Below, one piece after another: positions 1 through 6,921 of a stretch of 7,437 bases of DNA. Within the stretch, counting starts at the first letter, position 1; each line of letters begins with the position of its first letter. The DNA is from an uncultured Persicitalea sp. (lineage in GTDB: Bacteria > Bacteroidota > Bacteroidia > Cytophagales > Spirosomataceae): assembly GCA_950075905.1 (NCBI GenBank), contig CATMVR010000242.1:1-7437 (forward strand). Reading direction: 5' to 3'. Both the position numbers and the translations under genes were made by a program. The notes below the pieces were generated by a model, which worked only from the letters and a program-made list of their open reading frames with translations, did no database searches and was not told the DNA's origin.

Positions 1-409
1 CAGAGCGGATAGCCGCTACCGCGTGCAGCGCGTGCTGGAAATCAGCCGTACTGATAATAACCGCATCTACATCCTTGCGGTCAAGCAGCTCGTCGTTGTT
101 GCGGCATTTAATGAAATCATTGGCGGCAGATGGTTTCCCTTTGAAATACGCCGCTGCTTCGTCACGACGACGGTTCCAGATATCCGACACGCCCATAAAC
201 TCGAAGTTCATGTTTTTGGAGTGGTCTGCAAAGCTAGGTGCCAGAGACGACCGAAAACGGTTGGAAAAACCGATGATACCCACCCGGACGCGGTCGTTGG
301 CACCCAGAATTTTGTTGTAGCTGGCCGCACTCATGGCTTTGGTGCCTACGGCAATGCCCGCCGAAGCCAGCACGGTTTTCTTTATAAAGTCTCTCCTGTT
401 GTTTGACAT
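1..409 (-). CDS. Gfo/Idh/MocA-family oxidoreductase, Tat-exported, N-terminal part (cut by left window edge)
   Basis: Translating the minus strand from ATG at 409 gives 136 codons that stay open to the window edge, so the C-terminal catalytic part is missing here. Residues 3-10 (NNRRDFIK) form a twin-arginine signal, followed by a weakly hydrophobic stretch to about residue 28. This implies export of a folded, cofactor-loaded enzyme. The Rossmann fold begins at residues 41-49 (VRVGIIGFS) and continues through VSDIW (74-78) to DAVIISTADFQHALHA (115-130), the usual family signature region. The nucleotide loop reads G47-F-S49-N-R-F52, where GxGxxG/A is usual. Family members are NAD(P)-dependent sugar dehydrogenases. 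The DUF1080 neighbour suggests oxidation or reduction at sugar C3 (inference). An in-frame TAA at 433-431 makes this ATG the first possible start. It lies 43 bases after the DUF1080 gene, probably in one operon. Family call firm; substrate unknown. Confidence 0.9.
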   Translation of the reverse strand, partial: MSNNRRDFIKKTVLASAGIAVGTKAMSAASYNKILGANDRVRVGIIGFSNRFRSSLAPSFADHSKNMNFEFMGVSDIWNRRRDEAAAYFKGKPSAANDFIKCRNNDELLDRKDVDAVIISTADFQHALHAVAAIRS

Positions 410-452
410 GATCTTGTGACGTTTAGGAAATTATGGGGTATGTTTCAACTAC

Positions 453-1820
453 TTATTTCAGTTCTTTCACTTTCAGGTTGCGGTACATGACATTGTCGCC
501 ATGATCTTGCAACAATAGGTTGCCGCTCTCGGCCAATCCAAAGCCCTTATGGTCTTTGTACTTGGAGCGAGCCACCAGGGCCTTGTAGATAGCGCCGCCA
601 CGCTGGTATTCCAGCACGTTTTGTCCGTTCAGGAAGTGTTGTACTTTCCCGTCGGGGTGTACGACAATTCTTCCCACGTTCCACTCGCCAATCTTCTTGA
701 CGGAGTTGCCGGGTTTTTCGGCCGGAATCAGGTCATAGAGGGAAGCCAGGGTACGGTTGCCTACCACGCCCATTTTAGCGTCGGGGTGTTTGGCGTCGTC
801 GAGTACCTGGTATTCCAGGCCAAGACCTGACCTACCTTTGGAATTCAACTCTTCGTTCACAAAATACTTCACACCGCTATTGGCGCCTTCGGTTAGTTTA
901 AATTCAAACTGAAACTCAAAACCAGGGCCAAATTTCTCACGCGACACCAGGTCATTACCGGTTTCGGAGCCGTCAGACTTCGCTACCGAAATAACGCCAT
1001 CCTTCACGCTCCAACGCTTCTGGGGGAAATCGGTACCGTTGTACGCGCGCCAGTGCTCGCCTGAATTACCATCAAACAACATCTTCCATCCCTGCGCCTT
1101 CTCGGCCTCGGAGATGTTGTTGGGCAGCAGGTTCACAATGCGGATGTCGGCGGCGGGAGTCAGCTTGATGTTATCGGTTTTGATCCGAACGTTTTTCCAC
1201 TTCACCTGAGTACCCTCCTGATCGGCATTCTTGATACCATGTACCTGCAGGCTGATAAAGCCCTTGGGCGTCATGTCGTCGATGAGGTGCGCTACGGGCA
1301 CGCCATTCAGGAACGTCTGAATGTGGTTGCCGATGGCCTCGATACGGTACTTATTCCACTGGTTGTTTTTAAAAGCATTTTTGGCCGCCGGGTTCAGGTC
1401 GCCGGGATAAAGCCAGCCCCGACGGGCTTCGTCGTAGATACCCGCAGCCCAGCCCCGCGCGCTGGGGTCGATCTCTACCTGATAGCCATGTACCCGACCG
1501 TTGTTGTAATCGGGAGTAGACAGGCTGCGGATCTGAATGCCGGAGTTGAGCTTGTCATCGACCATCACATCCAGTTCCAGAATAAAATCACCGTAGTCTT
1601 TCTCAGTGGTCAAAAACGAGTTGGGGGTGTTGAGGGTAGAGGTACCCACGATCACCCCATCCTTCACTTCGTATTTGGCTTTGCCATTCAATTGCTTCCA
1701 ACCGTTCAGATCCTTCCCGTTAAAAAGGTTCTGCCAGCCATCCTTTGACTTCTGGGCAAAGGATAAATTCATGATACAACCTATCAGCAAGGCTGTTACA
1801 ATAAAACGAGTTTTTTTCAT
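453..1820 (-). CDS. Secreted tandem DUF1080 protein, putative 3-keto-disaccharide (3-keto-glycoside) hydrolase
   Basis: This 455-residue protein has a Sec signal peptide with likely cleavage after A22 (SFA|Q). LIGC at 12-15 resembles a lipobox but sits inside the hydrophobic core, so a soluble periplasmic or secreted protein is preferred. Two DUF1080 (PF06439-type, jelly-roll) domains follow, at about residues 28-215 and 244-453. Each half repeats the same landmarks: W..LF.G near the start, VKDGVI (52-57, 272-277), NSG (92-94, 314-316), YQV (113-115, 337-339), a [GS][IL]YD turn (127-130, 360-363) and FLNG (170-173, 396-399). Many family members have a single domain of roughly 200-250 residues, so this is a double-domain form. 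Characterised members hydrolyse 3-keto-glycosides made by Gfo/Idh/MocA oxidoreductases, and such a gene follows 43 bases downstream. I cannot name catalytic residues or tell whether both halves are active. ATG at 1820 opens directly into the signal peptide; no clear Shine-Dalgarno is seen. Confidence 0.92.
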   Translation of the reverse strand: MKKTRFIVTALLIGCIMNLSFAQKSKDGWQNLFNGKDLNGWKQLNGKAKYEVKDGVIVGTSTLNTPNSFLTTEKDYGDFILELDVMVDDKLNSGIQIRSLSTPDYNNGRVHGYQVEIDPSARGWAAGIYDEARRGWLYPGDLNPAAKNAFKNNQWNKYRIEAIGNHIQTFLNGVPVAHLIDDMTPKGFISLQVHGIKNADQEGTQVKWKNVRIKTDNIKLTPAADIRIVNLLPNNISEAEKAQGWKMLFDGNSGEHWRAYNGTDFPQKRWSVKDGVISVAKSDGSETGNDLVSREKFGPGFEFQFEFKLTEGANSGVKYFVNEELNSKGRSGLGLEYQVLDDAKHPDAKMGVVGNRTLASLYDLIPAEKPGNSVKKIGEWNVGRIVVHPDGKVQHFLNGQNVLEYQRGGAIYKALVARSKYKDHKGFGLAESGNLLLQDHGDNVMYRNLKVKELK

Positions 1821-1976
1821 TATCAGGGTTTTAACTTACTTAATGATACAGTTCAAATTGGGTTGGTTCCTTTCAGAAGGATTCCCAATGGCTACGGGTA
1901 CCGCAACTATTCTTAGAAACGATAGAACGGTTGAATTACCCTTACAAAAGTGTTGCTACGTAAATTTATACTAGCC
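1821..1976 (-). other. Intergenic leader/promoter region upstream of the DUF1080 gene
   Basis: This stretch between the terminator and the DUF1080 start contains no convincing gene. It should hold the promoter and 5' untranslated leader of the DUF1080-oxidoreductase unit. A small inverted repeat (TCCTT, loop TCAG, AAGGA, 1868-1881) would form a weak 5-bp hairpin in the leader. I recognise no riboswitch or clear operator. Immediately before the ATG the minus strand is A/T-rich without a Shine-Dalgarno, as is common in Bacteroidota. Confidence 0.5.
1916..1948 (-). promoter_or_regulatory. Candidate Bacteroidota-type promoter for the DUF1080 unit
   Basis: On the minus strand TTTG (1948-1945) is followed after 20 bases by TATCGTTTC (1924-1916). 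The Bacteroidota housekeeping consensus is a -33 TTTG and a -7 TAnnTTTG about 19-21 bases apart. Spacing and the -33 element fit, but the -7 element carries one extra base and ends in C. Initiation would fall near 1908, giving a leader of roughly 90 bases. The match is weak and could be chance in A/T-rich sequence. Confidence 0.25.
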
Positions 1977-2014
1977 AATAAAAAGAGAAAAGTCCCCTAG
2001 CGGGGGACTTTTCT
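1977..2014 (-). terminator. Rho-independent terminator closing the susC-susD transcript
   Basis: A perfect 12-bp inverted repeat has arms at 1986-1997 (AGAAAAGTCCCC) and 2003-2014 (GGGGACTTTTCT), with a 5-base loop. On the minus strand the stem is followed by CTTTTTATT (1985-1977), the U-rich tail of an intrinsic terminator. It lies about 90 bases beyond the SusD-like stop codon. It therefore ends the transporter transcript and separates it from the DUF1080 unit. The plus-strand side has no U-run after the stem, so it is judged unidirectional. Confidence 0.85.
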
Positions 2015-2074
2015 ACTGAGGAATCAATCGCGCAGTTTGCCAAAAAACGATAAACAGTATTCTGACGCACCACC

Positions 2075-2091
2075 CTACCTCACACAGGTAG
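2075..2091 (-). repeat. Small inverted repeat just after the SusD-like stop codon
   Basis: The arms CTACCT (2075-2080) and AGGTAG (2086-2091) surround a 5-base loop and would form a 6-bp hairpin 12 bases past the stop codon. On the minus strand no U-run follows, so it is not a terminator by itself. It could slow 3'-end decay or simply be incidental. Confidence 0.4.
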
Positions 2092-2103
2092 TATTTTTAA
2101 ATA

Positions 2104-3774
2104 TTAATATCCCTGATTTTGCGGGAAAGCGGTTTGTCCACCTTCTACCCGGTCCAATTGGTTTTGAGGCAACGGACGCAGCACGTGGAAATCCTTGATG
2201 TTAGGCTGAGCCTGAGGGTTGTATTTTTTCACCCGCTCTACCAGGTTACCCCAGCGCTTCAAATCAAACCACCGCATTTGCTCACCCAATAGTTCACGGG
2301 CTCTTTCTGCCATGAGAAAATCCATGTCAAGTTCCGAAGGTTTAATTTCTATTTCTGCCTGCTTACCAGGCCATGCCGCACGGCGACGCACTACATTGAT
2401 AGCTTCGGTTGCCTCGGCAATTTTACCCTGCTTGAACAGGGCCTCTGCCAGAATCAGGTAGGTTTCTGCCAAACGGAATGCGATATAGTCGCGGGTACCT
2501 TCAAACTGAGTACGGTCGGCGCGGGCTCCGTCGATGTGCTTGCGCAAAGCCGGAAAACGACGCTCATCGTACATACTGGGCGTCAATACCTGATAGGGAC
2601 GCTTAGCGCGCTCAGCAGCGGGCATTTCATAACCTGGATCGAATAAGGCAGTATCACCAAGGGCAACCGTGATGGTAGCCTTTGATTTGTCATAGTTGGT
2701 ATTGTACTTGCCAGGCTTGTTGCTGTAATACACATCCTTGAAGGTTTTGTAATACCGGCTATCCACTGAACGGTTGACAAATGCCTCATTGAGAGTATAT
2801 TTGGTAGGCATATAGCGTTTGAACGGACGGCCGTTCTCGGTATCACGCTGCATGCCTGGCATGTTATCATACTCCATCAGAAAGAAAACATGGGAGTTAT
2901 TTCCTCCACCATTCGTCAGGGGGTTACCCGTATACTGAACGGCGAAGATAACTTCATCGTTTTTCTCATTGCCCTGTTGATGCACAGAGGCATAGTCTGG
3001 CAGAAGTCTGAATCCGTAATTGTTGATCACATTCTGAGCATACGTAGCAGCTTTGGCGAAATCGTCGGCAGCTTTTGCCTCAGAGGTAGCCTTAGTCAAA
3101 AATACCCTCGCCAACAAATGCTCAGCCGCCGCCCGGGTTACCCGGCCGTAATCACCCGATCTTGCCTTGTTTTCCAGGTCAGGAAGTGCCTCCTGAAGGT
3201 CCTTTATGATAGCTGTGTACATTTGAGGAATGGTAGCCCGGGTAGCAACTTTGGTGGGAGCCACGGTTTCCGTAAGGCGCAAATCAACCCCTCCAAACAA
3301 CTGAGTCAGGATAAAGTATTGATGTGCCCGCACAAATTTTACCTCGGCGATGCGCTGCTTTTTTATATTTTCACTGATACCAGTCACATTCGGAGCCCGA
3401 TCAATCACGGCATTGGCTGCATTGATGGTCACATAGAAAAGATCCCATACTTCACGAACGTGGGACGAACGCGCATCCAATCCGCCATCGTAGGTATTGA
3501 TAAATTTATGGCTACCGTCGGCACCGTTCTGATAAGTATCGGTTCCGAAAATGGTAAAGTTGTTACCACGCTCGGTGCCATACCATTCACGCAGACCTGA
3601 GTATACGGCATTGACGCCATCATTGAAGCCCGCGGCGGTATTCAGGTAATTATTGCCGATATCGGATACAACGTCCTCATCGAGCACACTTATACCACAT
3701 GATTGACCAACAAACAGGGCAGCAACCAAAGCACTGGTTTTGAGTACTTTTGATGATCCTAATTTCATTTTCAT
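2104..3774 (-). CDS. SusD/RagB-family nutrient-binding outer-membrane lipoprotein
   Basis: This 556-residue protein is of usual SusD length. It begins with a lipoprotein signal: basic start, hydrophobic core 13-22 and Cys26 as the probable lipidated residue. The lipobox is weak (VGQSC, Gly where Leu is usual at -3), and acidic residues follow at 32-34. Family landmarks are a helical repeat segment with VKFVRAHQYFILTQLFGG (145-162), TRAAAEHLLARVFL (213-226), the late RLAETYLILAEALF segment (434-447), ERARELLGEQMRWFDLKRWG (490-509) and the LRPLPQNQ (532-539) ... NQGY ending. Such proteins sit on the cell surface as a lid over the SusC channel and deliver glycans or other ligands to it. It starts 30 bases after the SusC-like stop, with a purine run (AAAAGAGA) 6 bases before the ATG, so the pair is co-transcribed. 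An alternative start is Met3. The family is certain; the ligand cannot be predicted. Confidence 0.97.
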   Translation of the reverse strand: MKMKLGSSKVLKTSALVAALFVGQSCGISVLDEDVVSDIGNNYLNTAAGFNDGVNAVYSGLREWYGTERGNNFTIFGTDTYQNGADGSHKFINTYDGGLDARSSHVREVWDLFYVTINAANAVIDRAPNVTGISENIKKQRIAEVKFVRAHQYFILTQLFGGVDLRLTETVAPTKVATRATIPQMYTAIIKDLQEALPDLENKARSGDYGRVTRAAAEHLLARVFLTKATSEAKAADDFAKAATYAQNVINNYGFRLLPDYASVHQQGNEKNDEVIFAVQYTGNPLTNGGGNNSHVFFLMEYDNMPGMQRDTENGRPFKRYMPTKYTLNEAFVNRSVDSRYYKTFKDVYYSNKPGKYNTNYDKSKATITVALGDTALFDPGYEMPAAERAKRPYQVLTPSMYDERRFPALRKHIDGARADRTQFEGTRDYIAFRLAETYLILAEALFKQGKIAEATEAINVVRRRAAWPGKQAEIEIKPSELDMDFLMAERARELLGEQMRWFDLKRWGNLVERVKKYNPQAQPNIKDFHVLRPLPQNQLDRVEGGQTAFPQNQGY

Positions 3775-3804
3775 AATATATCTCTTTTAAAATTCTTTAA
3801 GGTC

Positions 3805-6800
3805 TTAAAAACGTGCATTGATACCAAAAGTGTATATGGTCGTTGCAGGCGACAAATCAGAACCAATTCCACGGTTTTCATTGCTTGGTCCGTTGTCTAA
3901 CTCTACTTCGGGGTCAATACCTTTATACTTGGTCCGGTATTCAGAGAAAATAAACGGCTGCTGAATACTGGTATACAAGCGCAGGCTGGTCATTCCTAGC
4001 TTGGCGGCCCAATTAGAAGGCACATTATACCCAAAGTTGATGTTCCGTACTTTCAGGAAGGAACCATCGAAATAGCGCAAAGTTGAGCTATACCGGGGCG
4101 ACTCCTGGTTTACGTTCGGGCGGGGGAATTCGTTGGTTGGGTTATCAGGTGTCCAATAGTCAATGTCCAGGTTGTTATAACGACCAGCCAGTGAGTTGTT
4201 GCCCTGGTGGAAGCCACTTACGATAAACTGACCGGCACGAGCGTAGAGGAAGAAGGATAGATCAAACCCTTTGTACTCAAAACGATTGGTCATACCTGCT
4301 ACGAATGCAGGTACAGCTGAGCCAAGTATCTGACGGTCGTCTCCGTTGATGATACCATCTCCGTTCAAATCTTCGATTTTGATCTCACCCACTTTGCTTT
4401 GGTAACGGGCGGCTTCGTCCGCCTCATTGGCCTGCCAGATACCCAGCTTTTTGTAATCGAATACTACCGAGAGGGGCTGACCGATGAAACGTCCGGCGGC
4501 TACGTCATCCACTTTGCCATTGGCCAACTCGACGATTTCTTCGCGGTTACGGGTAAACATAAAGTCCGTTCTCCAGTTAAATCCACCTTTATCTATATTT
4601 ACGGTGGTCAGACTGAGTTCCAAACCTGTGTTCCGGGTATGTCCAATGTTAGTGGTAAATCCTCCAAAACCCGTTGAGTTAGGTAGAGGCTGTGGAGCCA
4701 GCAGGTCGGTGGTATTGGTTACGTAGTACTCAAAGGCACCCGAAATACGGCCATTAAACATGCTGAAATCAAGACCCGCATTGGCCGTGGCCGATGACTC
4801 CCAACGCAAATCGGGGTTTCCGATAGTTCCTGGACGGTACCCAAATGCGGCGTTATTGTCCCAGGCGTAAGAAGTACGGGAAAGCCGAGGCTGTGTCTGA
4901 TACGGGTTGATGGCCTGATTACCCGTTGACCCGTAGCTCAAACGAAGCTTGGCCATATCCAACCACCGCACATCCTGCATGAAGGGTTCGCTGGAAATAT
5001 TCCAGCCCAGGGCCAGAGAAGGAAAATAGCCAAACTTGTTGTTTGCTCCAAAACGCGACGATCCATCTGCCCGTATAGTGGCGGTCAACAGATACTTCTC
5101 TTTAAAATCATAGTTTACCCGAGCCATATAGGAAAGCAAAGACCATTCGGTCAGCTGAGTACCTACTCCATTAACCTGGCTGGCGCTCCCCAGATTGTAA
5201 AATACCTGACTGGCTGCCGGAATACCCGTTACATCAATAATTGAGCGTTCGAAATTATCTTTCTGATACGACTGAAGCAAGGTCACATTCAGGTTGTGAT
5301 TTTGATTGAATTGCTTAGCGTATGTCAGAATGTTCTCAATCGTGTAGTTGAAAGAGAAGCGGCTTTCGAAGCTACCTGCAGCGGGTGCTTGGCGGCGGGC
5401 GTTGGTCTCACTGCCAAAAAAACGGCCCCGGCGATCAATATCAAAATCAGGACCAAAATTAAAGCGGTATTTTAAGCCCTCGATGATAGTCCACTCACCG
5501 TACACACTATTGAAAATACGATAGTTCTTGCGCTCATCCACTACTGCACCTGGAACAATTTCAGCGTAGGGGTTAGTACGAAGTCCATCCTGGGTAGGCA
5601 GGAAGATTATGTTTCCTTCATCATCAAAAGGCTTACCCAGCGGGTTTTCAGCCAGCGCTCCACCAAGAGGATTAAATCCTTCTCCGTTACGCTCTCCATA
5701 CACGGCAAATGTAGACGTACCTACTCTAATCTTATCATTGATTTTGTGATCCAGGTTCACACGGAAGGTATAGCGGGTAAAATCCTGGTTCTTTACAACC
5801 CCTTTGTCGCTGAATACGTTACCGGAAATATTGAACTGGGTCTTATCAGTACCACCCGATACACCCACTTGGTGGCTTTGGATACGACCCGTACGAAGTA
5901 ATGCCGCAGGATAATCTGTGCTACGACCTAGCTGAATGGATTCCAATTCAACGGGCTCAAACAAAGCTGCATCGGTTGTATAAGCATTAACCGCGCGACG
6001 CGACTCGCGCTTGTATTCGGCAAACTCTGCACCATTCATTACATCAATACGACCCAATGGCTGGCTAAAACCCGTGTAAGTGTCAATGCTTACGGTTGTT
6101 TTGCCGGGAGTTCCCCGCTTGGTGGTCACGATTACCACTCCGTTTGCTCCACGAGAACCATAAATTGCGGTGGAAGAGGCATCTTTCAGAACCTCCATGG
6201 AGGCAATATCATTGGGGTTGATATCGTCAATACCACCTGCCAAAGGAATTCCGTCCACAACGAAGAGCGGGTCATTGGAGGCGTTGAACGAACGACGACC
6301 CCGGATACGGATCTGCGGTGCCGAACCGGGCTTGCTTCCCGCCTGGTTTACGTCTACCCCGGCCGCACGGCCCTGCAAGGCTTGCCGGGCGTTGGTAACG
6401 GGAAGTTCGTTAATTTCGCGCGAACTTACCGAAGATATAGCACCAGTCAACTGGCTCTTTTTCTGGGTACCATACCCCACTACCACTACTTCGTTCAAGG
6501 TTTTCAGGTCAACAGCCATTGTAAGATTAATGGTACTGCGGTTGCCTACCTGCACTTCCTGCGTAGTAAAGCCCACGGCCGAGAATACCAGCGTCGAATT
6601 AGATCCTTCAACAGTAATGCGATACTTCCCGTCCTGATCGGTGGTGGTACCGGTGTTTGTATTCTTCAATACCACCGTTACCCCGGGCAGCGTTGTGTTG
6701 TCTTCTCCGGAAGTGATTACGCCGGTCACTACTTTGTCCTGCGCCAGGGCCAACATAGGTAGCATACCTAACAGCCACACCAACAGTAAAGGCAAGAATC

Positions 6801-6864
6801 GGGAGTTTCGCAGGCTCGTATTTGCCTGCGTACTCTTGTTTTGATTGGTAAATTGTTTTCTCAT
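3805..6864 (-). CDS. SusC/RagA-family TonB-dependent outer-membrane transporter
   Basis: This 1019-residue protein has a Sec signal peptide with a long polar n-region, likely cleaved after A41 (LALA|Q). A carboxypeptidase-regulatory-like domain follows at about 46-118, then the TonB-box/linker region LNEVVVVGYGTQKK (123-136), a plug domain to about 250 containing FVVDGIP (201-207), DIASMEVLKDASSTAIYGSR (219-238) and GANGVVIVTTKRG (239-251), and the beta-barrel to the terminal YTFGINARF. DLNGDGIINGDD (832-843) is an EF-hand-like, probably calcium-binding loop common in SusC proteins. The protein should import a SusD-captured ligand across the outer membrane using TonB energy. No STN domain lies between the signal peptide and the regulatory-like domain, so the usual contact for FecR-type signalling is absent although a FecR-like gene lies 57 bases upstream. 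The reading frame is intact. The substrate is unknown. Confidence 0.97.
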   Translation of the reverse strand: MRKQFTNQNKSTQANTSLRNSRFLPLLLVWLLGMLPMLALAQDKVVTGVITSGEDNTTLPGVTVVLKNTNTGTTTDQDGKYRITVEGSNSTLVFSAVGFTTQEVQVGNRSTINLTMAVDLKTLNEVVVVGYGTQKKSQLTGAISSVSSREINELPVTNARQALQGRAAGVDVNQAGSKPGSAPQIRIRGRRSFNASNDPLFVVDGIPLAGGIDDINPNDIASMEVLKDASSTAIYGSRGANGVVIVTTKRGTPGKTTVSIDTYTGFSQPLGRIDVMNGAEFAEYKRESRRAVNAYTTDAALFEPVELESIQLGRSTDYPAALLRTGRIQSHQVGVSGGTDKTQFNISGNVFSDKGVVKNQDFTRYTFRVNLDHKINDKIRVGTSTFAVYGERNGEGFNPLGGALAENPLGKPFDDEGNIIFLPTQDGLRTNPYAEIVPGAVVDERKNYRIFNSVYGEWTIIEGLKYRFNFGPDFDIDRRGRFFGSETNARRQAPAAGSFESRFSFNYTIENILTYAKQFNQNHNLNVTLLQSYQKDNFERSIIDVTGIPAASQVFYNLGSASQVNGVGTQLTEWSLLSYMARVNYDFKEKYLLTATIRADGSSRFGANNKFGYFPSLALGWNISSEPFMQDVRWLDMAKLRLSYGSTGNQAINPYQTQPRLSRTSYAWDNNAAFGYRPGTIGNPDLRWESSATANAGLDFSMFNGRISGAFEYYVTNTTDLLAPQPLPNSTGFGGFTTNIGHTRNTGLELSLTTVNIDKGGFNWRTDFMFTRNREEIVELANGKVDDVAAGRFIGQPLSVVFDYKKLGIWQANEADEAARYQSKVGEIKIEDLNGDGIINGDDRQILGSAVPAFVAGMTNRFEYKGFDLSFFLYARAGQFIVSGFHQGNNSLAGRYNNLDIDYWTPDNPTNEFPRPNVNQESPRYSSTLRYFDGSFLKVRNINFGYNVPSNWAAKLGMTSLRLYTSIQQPFIFSEYRTKYKGIDPEVELDNGPSNENRGIGSDLSPATTIYTFGINARF

Positions 6865-6921
6865 TGGTTCTTAAATAGGTAAGTTAAACGATTGATTGTA
6901 ATTGGATAAAGGGTTTATATT
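6865..6921 (-). other. Short spacer between the FecR-like and susC-like genes
   Basis: These 57 A/T-rich bases hold no hairpin terminator and no good TTTG/TAnnTTTG promoter pair. Read-through from the FecR-like gene into the transporter gene is therefore plausible, although a promoter inside the upstream gene cannot be excluded. There is no Shine-Dalgarno before the SusC-like ATG. Confidence 0.45.

Noticed and set aside
23..406. Plus-strand open frame (127 codons) at the left edge
   Set aside because: The minus strand here encodes a Tat signal and Rossmann fold in one continuous frame, which explains the sequence fully.
1239..1748. Plus-strand open frame (169 codons) opposite the DUF1080 gene
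   Set aside because: It overlaps a clearly coding minus-strand domain and its translation looks like nothing known. It is best explained as a by-product of codon use on the opposite strand.
1767..1790. Lipobox-like LIGC in the DUF1080 signal peptide
   Set aside because: The cysteine at residue 15 lies inside the hydrophobic core, and a better Sec cleavage site (SFA|Q) follows. Lipoprotein status is possible but less likely.
2101..2110. Palindrome ATATTAATAT overlapping the SusD-like stop codon
   Set aside because: It is short and purely A/T and overlaps coding sequence and the stop. Chance in A/T-rich sequence explains it.
2890..3600. Long plus-strand open frame (236 codons) opposite the SusD-like gene
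   Set aside because: It is antisense to a gene whose SusD motifs are unmistakable. Its own translation shows no recognisable domain or signal, and it has no promoter-like context.
6170..6637. Plus-strand open frame (155 codons) opposite the SusC plug domain
   Set aside because: The minus-strand plug motifs are textbook SusC. The plus-strand translation has no family features.
6865..6921. Promoter for susC in the 57-base spacer
   Set aside because: No TTTG with a TAnnTTTG-like element at proper spacing was found on the minus strand.
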